NCBI GenBank assembly: GCA_001724855.1
Contig: MEED01000019.1
Location: 1-64,000, forward strand
Direction: 5' to 3'
DNA length: 64,000 nt
Source of the DNA: Lautropia sp. SCN 69-89
Lineage (GTDB): Bacteria > Pseudomonadota > Gammaproteobacteria > Burkholderiales > Burkholderiaceae_E
Of this stretch, positions 27,173 through 34,621 are shown in pieces. Below the pieces are notes generated by a model. The model was not told the DNA's origin, searched no databases, and worked only from the letters and a program-made list of their open reading frames with translations. How positions within the stretch are numbered: position 1 is the first letter of the stretch; each line of letters begins with the position of its first letter. Position numbers and translations under genes: made by a program.

Positions 27173-27877
27173 TCAGCCGAGCCCGGTCACCGGCAGCGCG
27201 ACCCCGTGCACCGCCCGGGCCTCGTCCGATGCCAGGAAGGCAATCACGTTCGCCAGGTCGCCGGGCGCCACCCAGCGGGCCGGGTCGGCGCCGGGCATCG
27301 CGGCGCGATTCTCCGGCGTGTCGATGATCGTCGGCAGCACGCAGTTCACGTTGATCCCCTTGTCGCGCAGTTCCGCCGACAGCGTCTCGGTGACGCGGAT
27401 CACTGCCGACTTCGCGGCGACGTAGGCGCCCATCAGGGCCGCGCCCTTCTGTGCCGCGAACGCGCCCACGTTGACGATGCGTCCGCCGCCGGCTTCGATC
27501 ATCTTCGGTACGACGGCGGTGGTCGTGCGCAGCAGCGTGCGCACGTTGATGTCGAACATCGCGTTCCAGTCGGCATCGGCAGTCTGGTGCGCAAGCGTGC
27601 CCATCCGGAATCCGCCGGCCAGGTTGCACAGCACGTCGATGCGTCCGAAGCGCCCGACCGCCGCGGCCACGGCAGCCTCGACGCCCGCCTGGTCGAGCAG
27701 GTCCACCGGCGCGAACATGCGTCGCGCGTCCTCGCCGCCGAATGCGCGCTGCAGGTTCTCCGCGCGCGCGTCCGCCAGCACCAGCGCGGCGCCGCGCGCC
27801 GCGAAAGCCTGCGCCACCGCGCGGCCGAGATTGCCGGCGGCGCCGGTCACCAATACGCATCGATCGTCGAAATTCAC
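27173..27877 (-). CDS. Short-chain dehydrogenase/reductase family protein
   Basis: A 234-residue classical SDR fold: LVTGAAGNLGRAVAQAF binds NAD(P), DVLCNLAGG replaces NNAG, and YVAAKSAV carries Tyr and Lys. The usual catalytic serine, about 13 residues before the tyrosine, is replaced: the stretch reads VNVGAFAAQKGAALMG. The enzyme may act without it, as some SDRs of this VNVGA type seem to, or may have lost reductase activity. The GTG start (27877) overlaps the stop of the FUSC gene as GTGA, and the GGAGGA before it serves as ribosome site, so the two are coupled. It ends 10 bases from the convergent DUF748 gene. Confidence 0.87.
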   Translation of the reverse strand: MNFDDRCVLVTGAAGNLGRAVAQAFAARGAALVLADARAENLQRAFGGEDARRMFAPVDLLDQAGVEAAVAAAVGRFGRIDVLCNLAGGFRMGTLAHQTADADWNAMFDINVRTLLRTTTAVVPKMIEAGGGRIVNVGAFAAQKGAALMGAYVAAKSAVIRVTETLSAELRDKGINVNCVLPTIIDTPENRAAMPGADPARWVAPGDLANVIAFLASDEARAVHGVALPVTGLG

Positions 27878-30087
27878 GGCAATCCTCCGGATTCAGCCTT
27901 GTACCCGATCGGCCGGGATGCGCCCAGCGCCGCCAGAGCCGCGCGGGCGGCGCCGGCGATCGCGGGCCCCTCTGCGGCGGCCACCCTGAGCCGGCGCGAC
28001 AGCCATGGCAGCAGGTCCTCGCCCGGCGGCTCGGCCGGCAGCAGCGCGAGCGCAAGCTCGTCCGGCCGCTGTCCGGTCGCCGCCGTCTTCGGGGCCGGCC
28101 CGAGCGAGGCCTGCAGCGCGCGGCGTGTGTCCCGGAGCGCGGCGAGCGCTTCCGGGCTGCGCAGCGACGCGCCGCCGCGCGCAAGCATCAGGCGGATCAT
28201 CGACAGGTGCGCCATCAGCCGCTGTCCGTGATCGAGCAGCGCAGTCAGTTCGTGGATCGGCGGCCGCACCGTCGAGGGTTCGAAGGCGCTGCGCTTGAGG
28301 GCCGCGGCGATCGACCCGAGCGCGTCGTAGGCCCTGCGTCGCGCCAGCCGCTGGGCCAGCGCCGCATCGGCGCCGACCTCCAGCGAATGTTCGGCGTATT
28401 CGCGCAGTGCCTGCAGCGTCCGCCTGATCACCCGCGGCATCGCCCGCCGTTCCCACGACGGCAGCACGTAGCTGAAGCCCCAGGCCAGCAGCGCGCCCAG
28501 CAGCGTGTCGGCCAGCCGCTCGAAGATCGCGAAGCCGCTGGACGGATCCAGCAGGTGAGCCTGAAGCAGCGCCGTGACCGTGCCGGCTGCCGCGGTGACG
28601 AGGTACTGGACAGCCACGAACGCGTGCGCCACGCCTGCCGAAACGGGAAAGATCGAAGCCAGCAGCCCGGGGGAGTCCAGGCGCGCGAGCGCCAGCACCA
28701 GCAGGCAGCCGAGGACCGTGCCCAGCACGCGGGCGTTGCGGCGCGACAGCGTCTGCTCGAGGCTGCCGCGCAGAACGACCGCGACGCTGAGCACCAGCCA
28801 GTACGGGTGCGAAGTCCACGGCAGGGCCAGCGCGATCAGGTACGCGGCCGCGAGGGCGAGGCTCGTGCGCACGGCGTGGCGAAAGACCGGCGAGTGCGGC
28901 GAGAGCTGCGCGCGCAGCGCGCTCGGTGGCCATCCCTCGGGCGCGACGAAGAGCCTGAGCTGGTCGCGCGACAGCGGCACCTGAGCGGTATCCTCGCGGC
29001 CCCCGAGCAGCGCACGAATCCGCGCCGCGTCGGCATCGAGGTGCACGAGGCGGTCGGTCAGCGCCGGCAACAGGCGCAGCCGCAGGTCGCCCGGTTCGAG
29101 CCGCACGGCTTCGAGCGCGCTGCCCGGGGATCGCGGACCGCAACCGGCCGCCCCCGGCGCGATTGCGCGGCGCAGCGCCGCTTCGGCGAACTCGAGCTCC
29201 GCCGCGACGCGCCCAAGGCCGTCGGCGAGCGCTGCGCGCATCGCGCGCCCCGGCTCGTCGGTGCCGAGCAGGTCGACGTCCAGGCGGCTGGCCGTCAGGA
29301 TGTCGCGCAGGTCGATCGCCTCGAGCAGGATCGCGGTCTCGCGGCGCACGCGCGGCGTGTCGGGCGCGCAGAACAGCAGGTCGCGCGCCGCCTGCAGGCG
29401 CTCGGCCAGCTGCGCCTCGTCGTCGATCCAGGTGCGCAGCGCGCGCGCATCCGCATCGGTGCCCGGCGGGGCCTCGAGCGCGTCGGCGCGCGAGCGCAGC
29501 AGTCGCGCCGTCGCGCCCAGCGCGGCAGCCAGCGCGAGGCTGCGATAGCGTCGCCGCAGCATGGCCCCGCAGGCGCACGAACAGGCCAGGTAGGCGAGGG
29601 CTCCGGCGGCATTCCAGGCTGCCGAGGTGGCCGCGTGGCCGGCGTGTGCGGGCTGGGCCATCGTGAAGACGATCGAGAGGATCGGGGCGAACGAGATCGG
29701 GCCGGCGCGCGCCCCCCATGACATCGCCATCGCGGCGGCAAAGCCGATGGCCGCGATTGCCGGAGCAAGCGCGAGCGGCCAGGGTCGCAGCAGGCCCAGC
29801 ACGAATGCGGTGGCGCAGCCGAGCGCGCCGGCCGCGAGCACGCTGCGCCAGTTGCGCTCGAACCGTACCGGCAGGTCGGCGAGGCTCGCATAGACCGCTC
29901 CGGCGACTGCGAGCTGCGCGGCCACGTGATCGGCGAGCCCGGCGAACAGCCACTGGACCATGCCGATGCCCAGGCCCACCGTGAGCCCGTTGAGCAGGTG
30001 CGCGGGCGGTCCGGGCAGCCGCAAGCGCGCGGCAACCGGCCCAGCGCTCGCGGCATGCGGATCGGTGTGTGGCATGGCGATCAGCAT
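27874..30087 (-). CDS. FUSC-family membrane protein (YccS/AaeB-like)
   Basis: A 737-residue inner-membrane protein with two blocks of helices: residues about 25-170 (LLNGLTVGLGIGMVQWLF onward) and 400-540 (AVRTSLALAAAYLIALALPWTSHPYWLVLSVAVVLRG). Soluble helical stretches follow each block. This is the fusaric-acid-resistance/aromatic-acid-exporter layout. WTSHPYWLVLSVAVVLRGSLEQTLSRRNARVLGTVLGCLL matches the YccS-type C-terminal FUSC domain. Aromatic-acid efflux is plausible but unproven. The start is 30087 or the ATG four codons on (30075); neither has a strong ribosome site. It diverges from the aroG leader region and overlaps the SDR gene downstream. Confidence 0.85.
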   Translation of the reverse strand: MLIAMPHTDPHAASAGPVAARLRLPGPPAHLLNGLTVGLGIGMVQWLFAGLADHVAAQLAVAGAVYASLADLPVRFERNWRSVLAAGALGCATAFVLGLLRPWPLALAPAIAAIGFAAAMAMSWGARAGPISFAPILSIVFTMAQPAHAGHAATSAAWNAAGALAYLACSCACGAMLRRRYRSLALAAALGATARLLRSRADALEAPPGTDADARALRTWIDDEAQLAERLQAARDLLFCAPDTPRVRRETAILLEAIDLRDILTASRLDVDLLGTDEPGRAMRAALADGLGRVAAELEFAEAALRRAIAPGAAGCGPRSPGSALEAVRLEPGDLRLRLLPALTDRLVHLDADAARIRALLGGREDTAQVPLSRDQLRLFVAPEGWPPSALRAQLSPHSPVFRHAVRTSLALAAAYLIALALPWTSHPYWLVLSVAVVLRGSLEQTLSRRNARVLGTVLGCLLVLALARLDSPGLLASIFPVSAGVAHAFVAVQYLVTAAAGTVTALLQAHLLDPSSGFAIFERLADTLLGALLAWGFSYVLPSWERRAMPRVIRRTLQALREYAEHSLEVGADAALAQRLARRRAYDALGSIAAALKRSAFEPSTVRPPIHELTALLDHGQRLMAHLSMIRLMLARGGASLRSPEALAALRDTRRALQASLGPAPKTAATGQRPDELALALLPAEPPGEDLLPWLSRRLRVAAAEGPAIAGAARAALAALGASRPIGYKAESGGLP

Positions 30088-30154
30088 AGCGGGCCCCGGC
30101 GCCATGCCCCGGGGTTCGCATGCGACACCGATGCGACAGCGCTGCGAGGCCGAC

Positions 30155-30183
30155 TTGCGGGCCCGACGATCCGGCCGTACACT
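30155..30183 (+). promoter_or_regulatory. Predicted sigma-70 promoter of the aroG leader
   Basis: A TTGCGG box at 30155-30160 and a TACACT box at 30178-30183 are separated by exactly 17 bases. The expected start of transcription, about seven bases past the second box, falls on or next to the A of the leader ATG at 30190. It is the best-matching promoter I see upstream of aroG. Confidence 0.6.
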
Positions 30184-30189
30184 GTCCTT

Positions 30190-30276
30190 ATGTTGCAGCG
30201 CATCGCGTCTTACTTTTACTTCTTCGGCTTTTCCTGCCACCGGCGGGACGAGTCGGGAGCGCGTTCGCAGACCTGA
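30190..30276 (+). CDS. Aromatic leader peptide of aroG (attenuator peptide), 28 residues
   Basis: A short open frame ends 82 bases before aroG. Residues 8-14 read YFYFFGF, so six of seven consecutive codons are Tyr or Phe. Two of the four Phe codons are TTT, unusual in this GC-rich genome. This is the mark of a ribosome-mediated attenuator sensing charged tRNA-Phe and tRNA-Tyr, comparable in logic to the pheL peptide of enterobacteria. No Shine-Dalgarno sequence precedes the ATG, and the predicted transcript starts at the ATG itself, so the peptide may be translated from a leaderless mRNA. The last Phe codon ends at 30231, directly before the first hairpin arm (30233). The peptide itself probably has no other function. 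Confidence 0.8.
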   Translation: MLQRIASYFYFFGFSCHRRDESGARSQT

Positions 30277-30307
30277 AGCAACGAACCGAATCCGATGAAG
30301 CCGCCGG
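30233..30307 (+). promoter_or_regulatory. aroG attenuator: protector hairpin and antiterminator pairing
   Basis: Segment 1 (30233-30238, CCTGCC) can pair with segment 2 (30242-30247, GGCGGG) as a six-pair protector hairpin with one G-U pair. Segment 2 also contains CCGGCGG (30240-30246), a perfect complement of the 5' terminator arm CCGCCGG (30301-30307). A ribosome stalled on the Phe/Tyr codons would cover segment 1, free segment 2 and favour the antiterminator. A ribosome that passes would let the protector hairpin form, and then the terminator. Confidence 0.7.
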
Positions 30308-30329
30308 CCCCGTCCGGCGGTTTTTTTTT
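30301..30329 (+). terminator. Intrinsic terminator of the aroG attenuator
   Basis: A perfect seven-pair GC stem, CCGCCGG/CCGGCGG (30301-30307 and 30314-30320), with a six-base loop, is followed immediately by nine T residues (30321-30329). It lies 25 bases after the leader-peptide stop and 28 bases before the aroG ATG, so it must be read through for aroG expression. Confidence 0.88.
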
Positions 30330-30357
30330 GCCCTGCCAACCGAAAGCCCTCCGAGCC

Positions 30358-31425
30358 ATGCGCCACACCACCGACGACCTGCGAATCCGCGAGATCAAGG
30401 AGCTCGCGCCTCCCTCACACCTGCTTCGCGAGTTCCCGATCAGCGACCGCGCGGCCGCCACGACCTACGTTGCGCGCCATGCGATCCATCGGGTGCTCCA
30501 CGGCATGGACGACCGGCTGGTGGTGATCGTCGGACCCTGCTCGATTCACAATCCGGAGGCCGCACGCGAATATGCGGCCCGGTTGCGTGGCGAGCGCGAG
30601 CGCCTGGGCGCCGACCTGGAAATCGTGATGCGCGTCTACTTCGAGAAGCCGCGCACCACGGTGGGATGGAAAGGCCTGATCAACGACCCCGACCTGAACG
30701 ACAGCTTCGACATCAACAAGGGGCTGCGCACCGCGCGCGAGCTGCTGCTCGACATCAACGAGCTGGGCCTGCCTGCGGGCACCGAGTTCCTCGACATGAT
30801 CACGCCGCAATACATCGCCGACCTGATCGCGTGGGGGGCGATCGGGGCACGCACCACCGAGTCGCAGGTGCATCGCGAACTGGCCTCCGGACTGTCGTGC
30901 CCGGTCGGTTTCAAGAACGGCACCGACGGCAACCTGAAGATCGCGCTCGACGCGATCAAGGCTGCCTCGCAGCCGCACCATTTCCTGTCGGTCACGAAGG
31001 GCGGGCATTCGGCGATCGTCTCGACCAACGGCAACGAGGATTGCCACGTGATCCTGCGCGGCGGGCGAAAGCCGAACTACGATGCGGCCAGCGTCGAGAC
31101 AGCCTGCCGCGAAGCGGCGGCCGCGGCGCTGGCATGCCGGCTGATGATCGACGCCAGCCATGGCAACAGCCAGAAGAAGCCCGAGAACCAGCCCGCGGTC
31201 GTCGCGGCGATCGCCGCCCAGGTGGCTGCGGGCGACACGCGCATCTTCGGCGTAATGATCGAGAGCCACCTGCAGGCGGGCCGCCAGGACCTGGTGCACG
31301 GCAAGCCGCTGGTGTACGGGCAGAGCATCACCGATGCCTGCATTGGCTGGGACGACACGGTGGCGGTGCTGGACACGCTGGCCGAGGCGGTACGCGCCAG
31401 GCGACTGAAGGCCAACGGAGAGTAG
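30358..31425 (+). CDS. aroG: 3-deoxy-7-phosphoheptulonate synthase (DAHP synthase, class I AroG type)
   Basis: The first enzyme of the shikimate pathway, joining phosphoenolpyruvate and erythrose-4-phosphate. The 355-residue protein is close to E. coli AroG (350). Landmarks are LVVIVGPCSIHNPEAAREYA, VMRVYFEKPRTTVGWKGLINDP, FLDMITPQYIADLIAWGAIGARTTESQVHRELASG, PVGFKNGTDG, and MIDASHGNSQKKPENQP with the metal-binding histidine. Cys61-type and His metal ligands are all present. The ATG at 30358 begins the family homology; an in-frame ATG at 30295 would place its start inside the terminator hairpin and is not credible. Expression is predicted to be controlled by the aromatic leader peptide upstream. 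The N-terminal segment that binds feedback inhibitor in AroF/G/H is present, so feedback control is also likely. Confidence 0.96.
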   Translation: MRHTTDDLRIREIKELAPPSHLLREFPISDRAAATTYVARHAIHRVLHGMDDRLVVIVGPCSIHNPEAAREYAARLRGERERLGADLEIVMRVYFEKPRTTVGWKGLINDPDLNDSFDINKGLRTARELLLDINELGLPAGTEFLDMITPQYIADLIAWGAIGARTTESQVHRELASGLSCPVGFKNGTDGNLKIALDAIKAASQPHHFLSVTKGGHSAIVSTNGNEDCHVILRGGRKPNYDAASVETACREAAAAALACRLMIDASHGNSQKKPENQPAVVAAIAAQVAAGDTRIFGVMIESHLQAGRQDLVHGKPLVYGQSITDACIGWDDTVAVLDTLAEAVRARRLKANGE

Positions 31426-31426
31426 G

Positions 31427-31457
31427 GGTGGCGTGCCCGCACTGCGAGCACGCCACC
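31427..31457 (+). terminator. Strong hairpin directly after aroG
   Basis: A perfect 10-pair inverted repeat, GGTGGCGTGC (31427-31436) and GCACGCCACC (31448-31457), with an 11-base loop, starts one base after the aroG stop codon. It lacks a T tract, so it may be a weak terminator or a 3' mRNA stabiliser. Confidence 0.5.
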
Positions 31458-31552
31458 TGTCGGGAAAACGCCGACGCGCGACCGCCGAGGCCCCCGATAC
31501 GAGCCGGATCGCGCGGTTTGCATGCTATAAACGTCCAAAAATGGAGGTAGCC

Positions 31553-32146
31553 ATGGAAGCGGTCAAGGGCGGCAGCGTGCCCCAGGCATCGGCGACCGCG
31601 GCCGGCCCGGCCAAGCGTACGCCGCACGAGCGGCTGCTCGCCCTGGGCTTGCGTCCGGTCGGGCGCGCCAGCGAATTCGCCGACCAGATCCACGGACTGA
31701 TGGCGCAGACGCCGCTGTTCTCGGGGCTCGACATCCACGAGACGCGCAAGCTCGGCGGGTTCATGTACGTCTACGAGGCGGCCCCCGGGGTCACGATCAT
31801 CAACGAGGGCGAAGCCGGCGACTTCATGATGCTGCTGATGCAGGGCATGGTCGACGTGTTGCGCCGCAACCGCTACAACTATCCTTCGCGGATCGCGGTG
31901 GCGCATTCGGGGCACTCGCTCGGCGAGATGTCGATGTTCGACGGCGAACCGCGCTTCGCTTCGTGCGTCACGCTCGAGAACAGCCGCATCGCGGTCCTGA
32001 CCCGCGACTCGCTGATGCTGGTGCTCGGCGAGGAGCCGAAGCTGGGCAACAAGATCCTGCTGAAGCTGGTGCAGCTGCTGTCCGAGCGCCTGCGCCAGAC
32101 GAGTGCGAAGCTGGTTTCGTACCTCGAAGCCGCGCGCGACGCGTAG
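31553..32146 (+). CDS. Stand-alone cyclic-nucleotide-binding domain protein
   Basis: A 197-residue cytoplasmic protein with one CRP-type cNMP-binding domain (about residues 50-170). It has the phosphate-binding cassette LGEMSMFDGEPRFAS, where the Gly-Glu and Arg that hold cyclic nucleotides are present, and INEGEAGDFMMLLMQGMVDV. It has no helix-turn-helix after the C-helix; the tail (KLVQLLSERLRQTSAKLVSYLEAARDA) is simply helical. It may therefore modulate a partner protein rather than bind DNA. I chose ATG 31553, since GGAGGT sits six bases before it; an upstream in-frame ATG (31541) precedes that site. A TATAAA box at 31526-31531 may belong to its promoter. The effect it has is unknown. Confidence 0.85.
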   Translation: MEAVKGGSVPQASATAAGPAKRTPHERLLALGLRPVGRASEFADQIHGLMAQTPLFSGLDIHETRKLGGFMYVYEAAPGVTIINEGEAGDFMMLLMQGMVDVLRRNRYNYPSRIAVAHSGHSLGEMSMFDGEPRFASCVTLENSRIAVLTRDSLMLVLGEEPKLGNKILLKLVQLLSERLRQTSAKLVSYLEAARDA

Positions 32147-32162
32147 GGCCTCCGAGAAGGCG

Positions 32163-32714
32163 CTAGCGCGGGCGTCCCTTCTCCCACATCACGTCGGCGA
32201 CGCCGGCCTCGCGGTTGAGCACGCGCGACAGCACGAACAGCAGGTCGGACAGACGGTTCAAGTATTGGCGGCAGACCGGCCTGACCGGCTCCTCGCGTCC
32301 CAGCGCGACGATCGCGCGCTCGGCCCGCCGGCACACGGTACGCGCCAGGTGAGCGAGTGCCGCCGGGCGCGAGCCGCCCGGCAACACGAACTCCTGCAAT
32401 CGCGGCAGGTCGGCGTTGTATTTTTCGAGGAGCTCGTCGAGCCGCGCAACGCGCGTCTCCGGCAGGTTCTCCAGCCCCGGTATGCACAGCTCGCCGCCGA
32501 GATCGAAGAGATCGTGCTGGATGTCGGTGAGCGCGGTGCGCACGCCGTCGGGCAGGGCCTCGACCTGCAGCAGGCCGATCGTGGAATTCAGCTCGTCCAC
32601 GCTGCCGATCGCGTCGATGCGCCGGCTGTCCTTGCCGGTGCGACTGCCGTCGCCGAGGCCGGTCGAGCCGTCGTCGCCGGTGCGGGTGGCGATCTTCGAA
32701 AGTCTGAATCCCAT
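32163..32714 (-). CDS. Cob(I)yrinic acid a,c-diamide adenosyltransferase (PduO type)
   Basis: A 183-residue ATP:corrinoid adenosyltransferase that makes adenosylcobalamin. The ATP-binding start (IATRTGDDGSTGLGDGSRTGKDSRRIDAIGSVDELNSTIG) is the PduO/MMAB signature. Later motifs are FVLPGGSRPAALAHLARTVCRRAERAIVAL and YLNRLSDLLFVLSRVLN. Its ATG (32714) faces the D-lactate dehydrogenase gene across 129 bases. A TACACT box upstream on its strand (about 32760) may be part of its promoter. No cobalamin-dependent enzyme is in the window. Confidence 0.93.
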   Translation of the reverse strand: MGFRLSKIATRTGDDGSTGLGDGSRTGKDSRRIDAIGSVDELNSTIGLLQVEALPDGVRTALTDIQHDLFDLGGELCIPGLENLPETRVARLDELLEKYNADLPRLQEFVLPGGSRPAALAHLARTVCRRAERAIVALGREEPVRPVCRQYLNRLSDLLFVLSRVLNREAGVADVMWEKGRPR

Positions 32715-32843
32715 GGGCGGCTCCGTCGGGGGCAAGCGATGGTGCAGTGTACCGCCGGGGTCATTACCGACGTTGCGAGGCACGGTTTCGCGTCGGCGCG
32801 CGCGCGGGGCCGGTCTACAATCGCCGGAACCCCGGAGCCATCG

Positions 32844-34256
32844 ATGAACCACCCGCGAGCCTTTCCCGCGAGCCTGAAGCACCCGCTGCCCGACGCCCTG
32901 GTGGCCGCGCTGCGCGCGCGCTTCGGCGAGCGCTTCAGCACCGCCGCCGCAGTGCGCGAGCACCACGGGCGCGACGAATCGCCGTTTCCGCCCACGCCGC
33001 CCGACGCGGTGGTGTTCGCGCATTCCACCGGAGAGGTCGCCGAGGTCGTCGCACAGTGCCGCGCGCACAAGGTGCCGGTGATCCCCTTCGGCGTCGGCTC
33101 GTCGCTCGAAGGGCACCTGCTCGCGGTGCAGGGCGGCGTGTCGATCGACGTATCGCAGATGAACCGGGTGCTGGCGGTCAATCCCGAGGACCTCACGGTG
33201 ACCGTGCAGGCCGGCGTGACGCGCAAGCAGCTCAACGAGGAACTGAAGTCCACCGGGCTGTTCTTCCCGATCGACCCGGGCGCCGACGCGAGCCTGGGCG
33301 GCATGGCGGCCACGCGCGCGTCGGGCACGAATGCGGTGCGCTACGGCACCATGCGCGAGAACGTGCTCGGGCTCACCGTGGTCACCGCCGAGGGCAAGGT
33401 GGTGCGCACCGCGGGCCGCGCGAAGAAGTCGTCGGCCGGCTACGACCTCACGCGGCTCTACGTGGGGTCCGAGGGCACGCTCGGCGTGATCACCGAGGTC
33501 ACCGTGCGGCTCTATCCGGTGCCCGAGGCGATCTCGGCGGCGGTGGTCAGCTTCCCGAGCCTCGCGCAGGCGATCGACGCGGTGATCCAGATCATCCAGC
33601 TCGGCGTGCCGGTGGCGCGCTGCGAGTACGTCTGCGAGCACGCGATCCGCGCGATCAACGCCTACAGCCACACCACGCTGCGCGAGGCGCCGACGCTGTT
33701 CTTCGAGTTCCACGGCAGCGAGTCGTCGGTGAAGGAGCAGGCCGAAACCGCGCAGCAGATCACGCGCGAGCACGGCGGGCAGGACTTCGAATGGGCCACG
33801 CGCCCGGAAGACCGCACGCGGCTCTGGACTGCCCGCCACAACGCGTATTTCGCCGGAATCCAGATGCGCCCCGGCGGCCGCGCGATCACCACCGACACCT
33901 GCGTGCCGATCTCGCGGCTGAGCGATTCGATCACCGGCACGCAGCGCATCCTCGACACCGCGAAGTTCCCCACGATGATCGTGGGTCATGTCGGCGACGG
34001 CAATTTTCACGCGATGCTCGTGATCGACGCCAACGACCCGCAGGAGATGGCCGAGGCCGAGCGCCTGAACGACGCGATCGTGCGCCTCGCGCTGTCGATG
34101 GACGGCACCTGCACCGGCGAGCACGGCGTGGGCCTGCACAAGATCGGCTTCCTCGAAGAGGAGGCGGGCGACGACGCGCTCGACCTGATGCGCCGGATCA
34201 AGCGCGCGCTCGATCCCGACGACATCATGAACCCGGGGAAGATCTTCAGGCTGTGA
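32844..34256 (+). CDS. FAD-linked D-lactate dehydrogenase (LDHD/Dld-type)
   Basis: A 470-residue flavoprotein of the FAD_binding_4 / VAO family that oxidises D-lactate (or a related D-2-hydroxyacid) and passes electrons to cytochrome c or quinone. Motifs are VIPFGVGSSLEGH, PGADASLGGMAATRASGTNAVRYGTMRENVLGLTVV, YVGSEGTLGVITEV, and the C-terminal GHVGDGNFHAML and GTCTGEHGVGLHK. The layout matches mitochondrial-type LDHD more closely than GlcD. A CGGAG ribosome site precedes the ATG, and a TACAAT box lies at 32816-32821. It differs in sequence from glcD at 50.9 kb, so the two are separate enzymes. Confidence 0.88.
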   Translation: MNHPRAFPASLKHPLPDALVAALRARFGERFSTAAAVREHHGRDESPFPPTPPDAVVFAHSTGEVAEVVAQCRAHKVPVIPFGVGSSLEGHLLAVQGGVSIDVSQMNRVLAVNPEDLTVTVQAGVTRKQLNEELKSTGLFFPIDPGADASLGGMAATRASGTNAVRYGTMRENVLGLTVVTAEGKVVRTAGRAKKSSAGYDLTRLYVGSEGTLGVITEVTVRLYPVPEAISAAVVSFPSLAQAIDAVIQIIQLGVPVARCEYVCEHAIRAINAYSHTTLREAPTLFFEFHGSESSVKEQAETAQQITREHGGQDFEWATRPEDRTRLWTARHNAYFAGIQMRPGGRAITTDTCVPISRLSDSITGTQRILDTAKFPTMIVGHVGDGNFHAMLVIDANDPQEMAEAERLNDAIVRLALSMDGTCTGEHGVGLHKIGFLEEEAGDDALDLMRRIKRALDPDDIMNPGKIFRL

Positions 34257-34315
34257 ACCTGCGCGCCAGCGGCGCCGCAAGTCGCGGCCGGCGCGGGTGC
34301 GACGGCACGGCAGCG

Positions 34316-34344
34316 TTGTGAAACCGAGGTTGGTCATGTAGAAT
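34316..34344 (+). promoter_or_regulatory. Promoter of the toxin-antitoxin pair
   Basis: TTGTGA (34316-34321) and TAGAAT (34339-34344) are 17 bases apart, a good sigma-70 match. The second box lies inside the inverted repeat at 34328-34352, so a bound repressor would block polymerase. Transcription would begin near 34351. Confidence 0.65.
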
Positions 34345-34352
34345 GACCAACC
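34328..34352. repeat. Operator-like inverted repeat GGTTGGTCAT-n5-ATGACCAACC
   Basis: A perfect 10-base inverted repeat with a GTAGA spacer covers the -10 box of the toxin-antitoxin promoter. Phd/YefM antitoxins repress their own promoters through such palindromes, so this is the likely autoregulatory operator. Confidence 0.75.
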
Positions 34353-34393
34353 AGAAGGCGCGCCACCCGGGCGCTGTCGCAACGGGCGCGAAC

Positions 34394-34621
34394 ATGTCGA
34401 AGTTCAACATCGCCGAGGCAAAGAGCCGCTTCTCCGAACTCGTCCAGAAGGCCATGATGGGCGAAGAGGTCATCATCGCCAAGGACAACAAGCCGGTGCT
34501 CAAGCTCGTGCCGCTCGAGCGGCCGGCGCAGCCGCGCGTATCCGGTTCGGGCAGGGGGCAGATCCTCTACATGGCGCCCGATTTCGACGCGACGCCGGAG
34601 GAGTTCCGGGACTACACGTGA
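34394..34621 (+). CDS. Type II antitoxin, Phd/YefM family
   Basis: A 75-residue antitoxin. The N-terminal part (MSKFNIAEAKSRFSELVQKAMMGEEVIIAKDNKPVLKLVPL) is the Phd/YefM DNA-binding fold, and the C-terminal tail (about 45-75) would wrap the toxin. The ATG at 34394 is favoured because an earlier in-frame ATG (34343) lies within the operator and before the predicted transcription start. Its stop overlaps the toxin start as GTGA, so toxin synthesis is coupled to antitoxin synthesis. Confidence 0.9.
   Translation: MSKFNIAEAKSRFSELVQKAMMGEEVIIAKDNKPVLKLVPLERPAQPRVSGSGRGQILYMAPDFDATPEEFRDYT

Noticed and set aside
30295-30357. ATG at 30295 as the start of aroG
   Set aside because: It lies just before the terminator hairpin and would place the hairpin and T tract inside the coding region, with no family homology before 30358.
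34343-34393. ATG at 34343 as the antitoxin start
   Set aside because: It lies inside the operator and upstream of the expected transcription start; homology begins at 34394.
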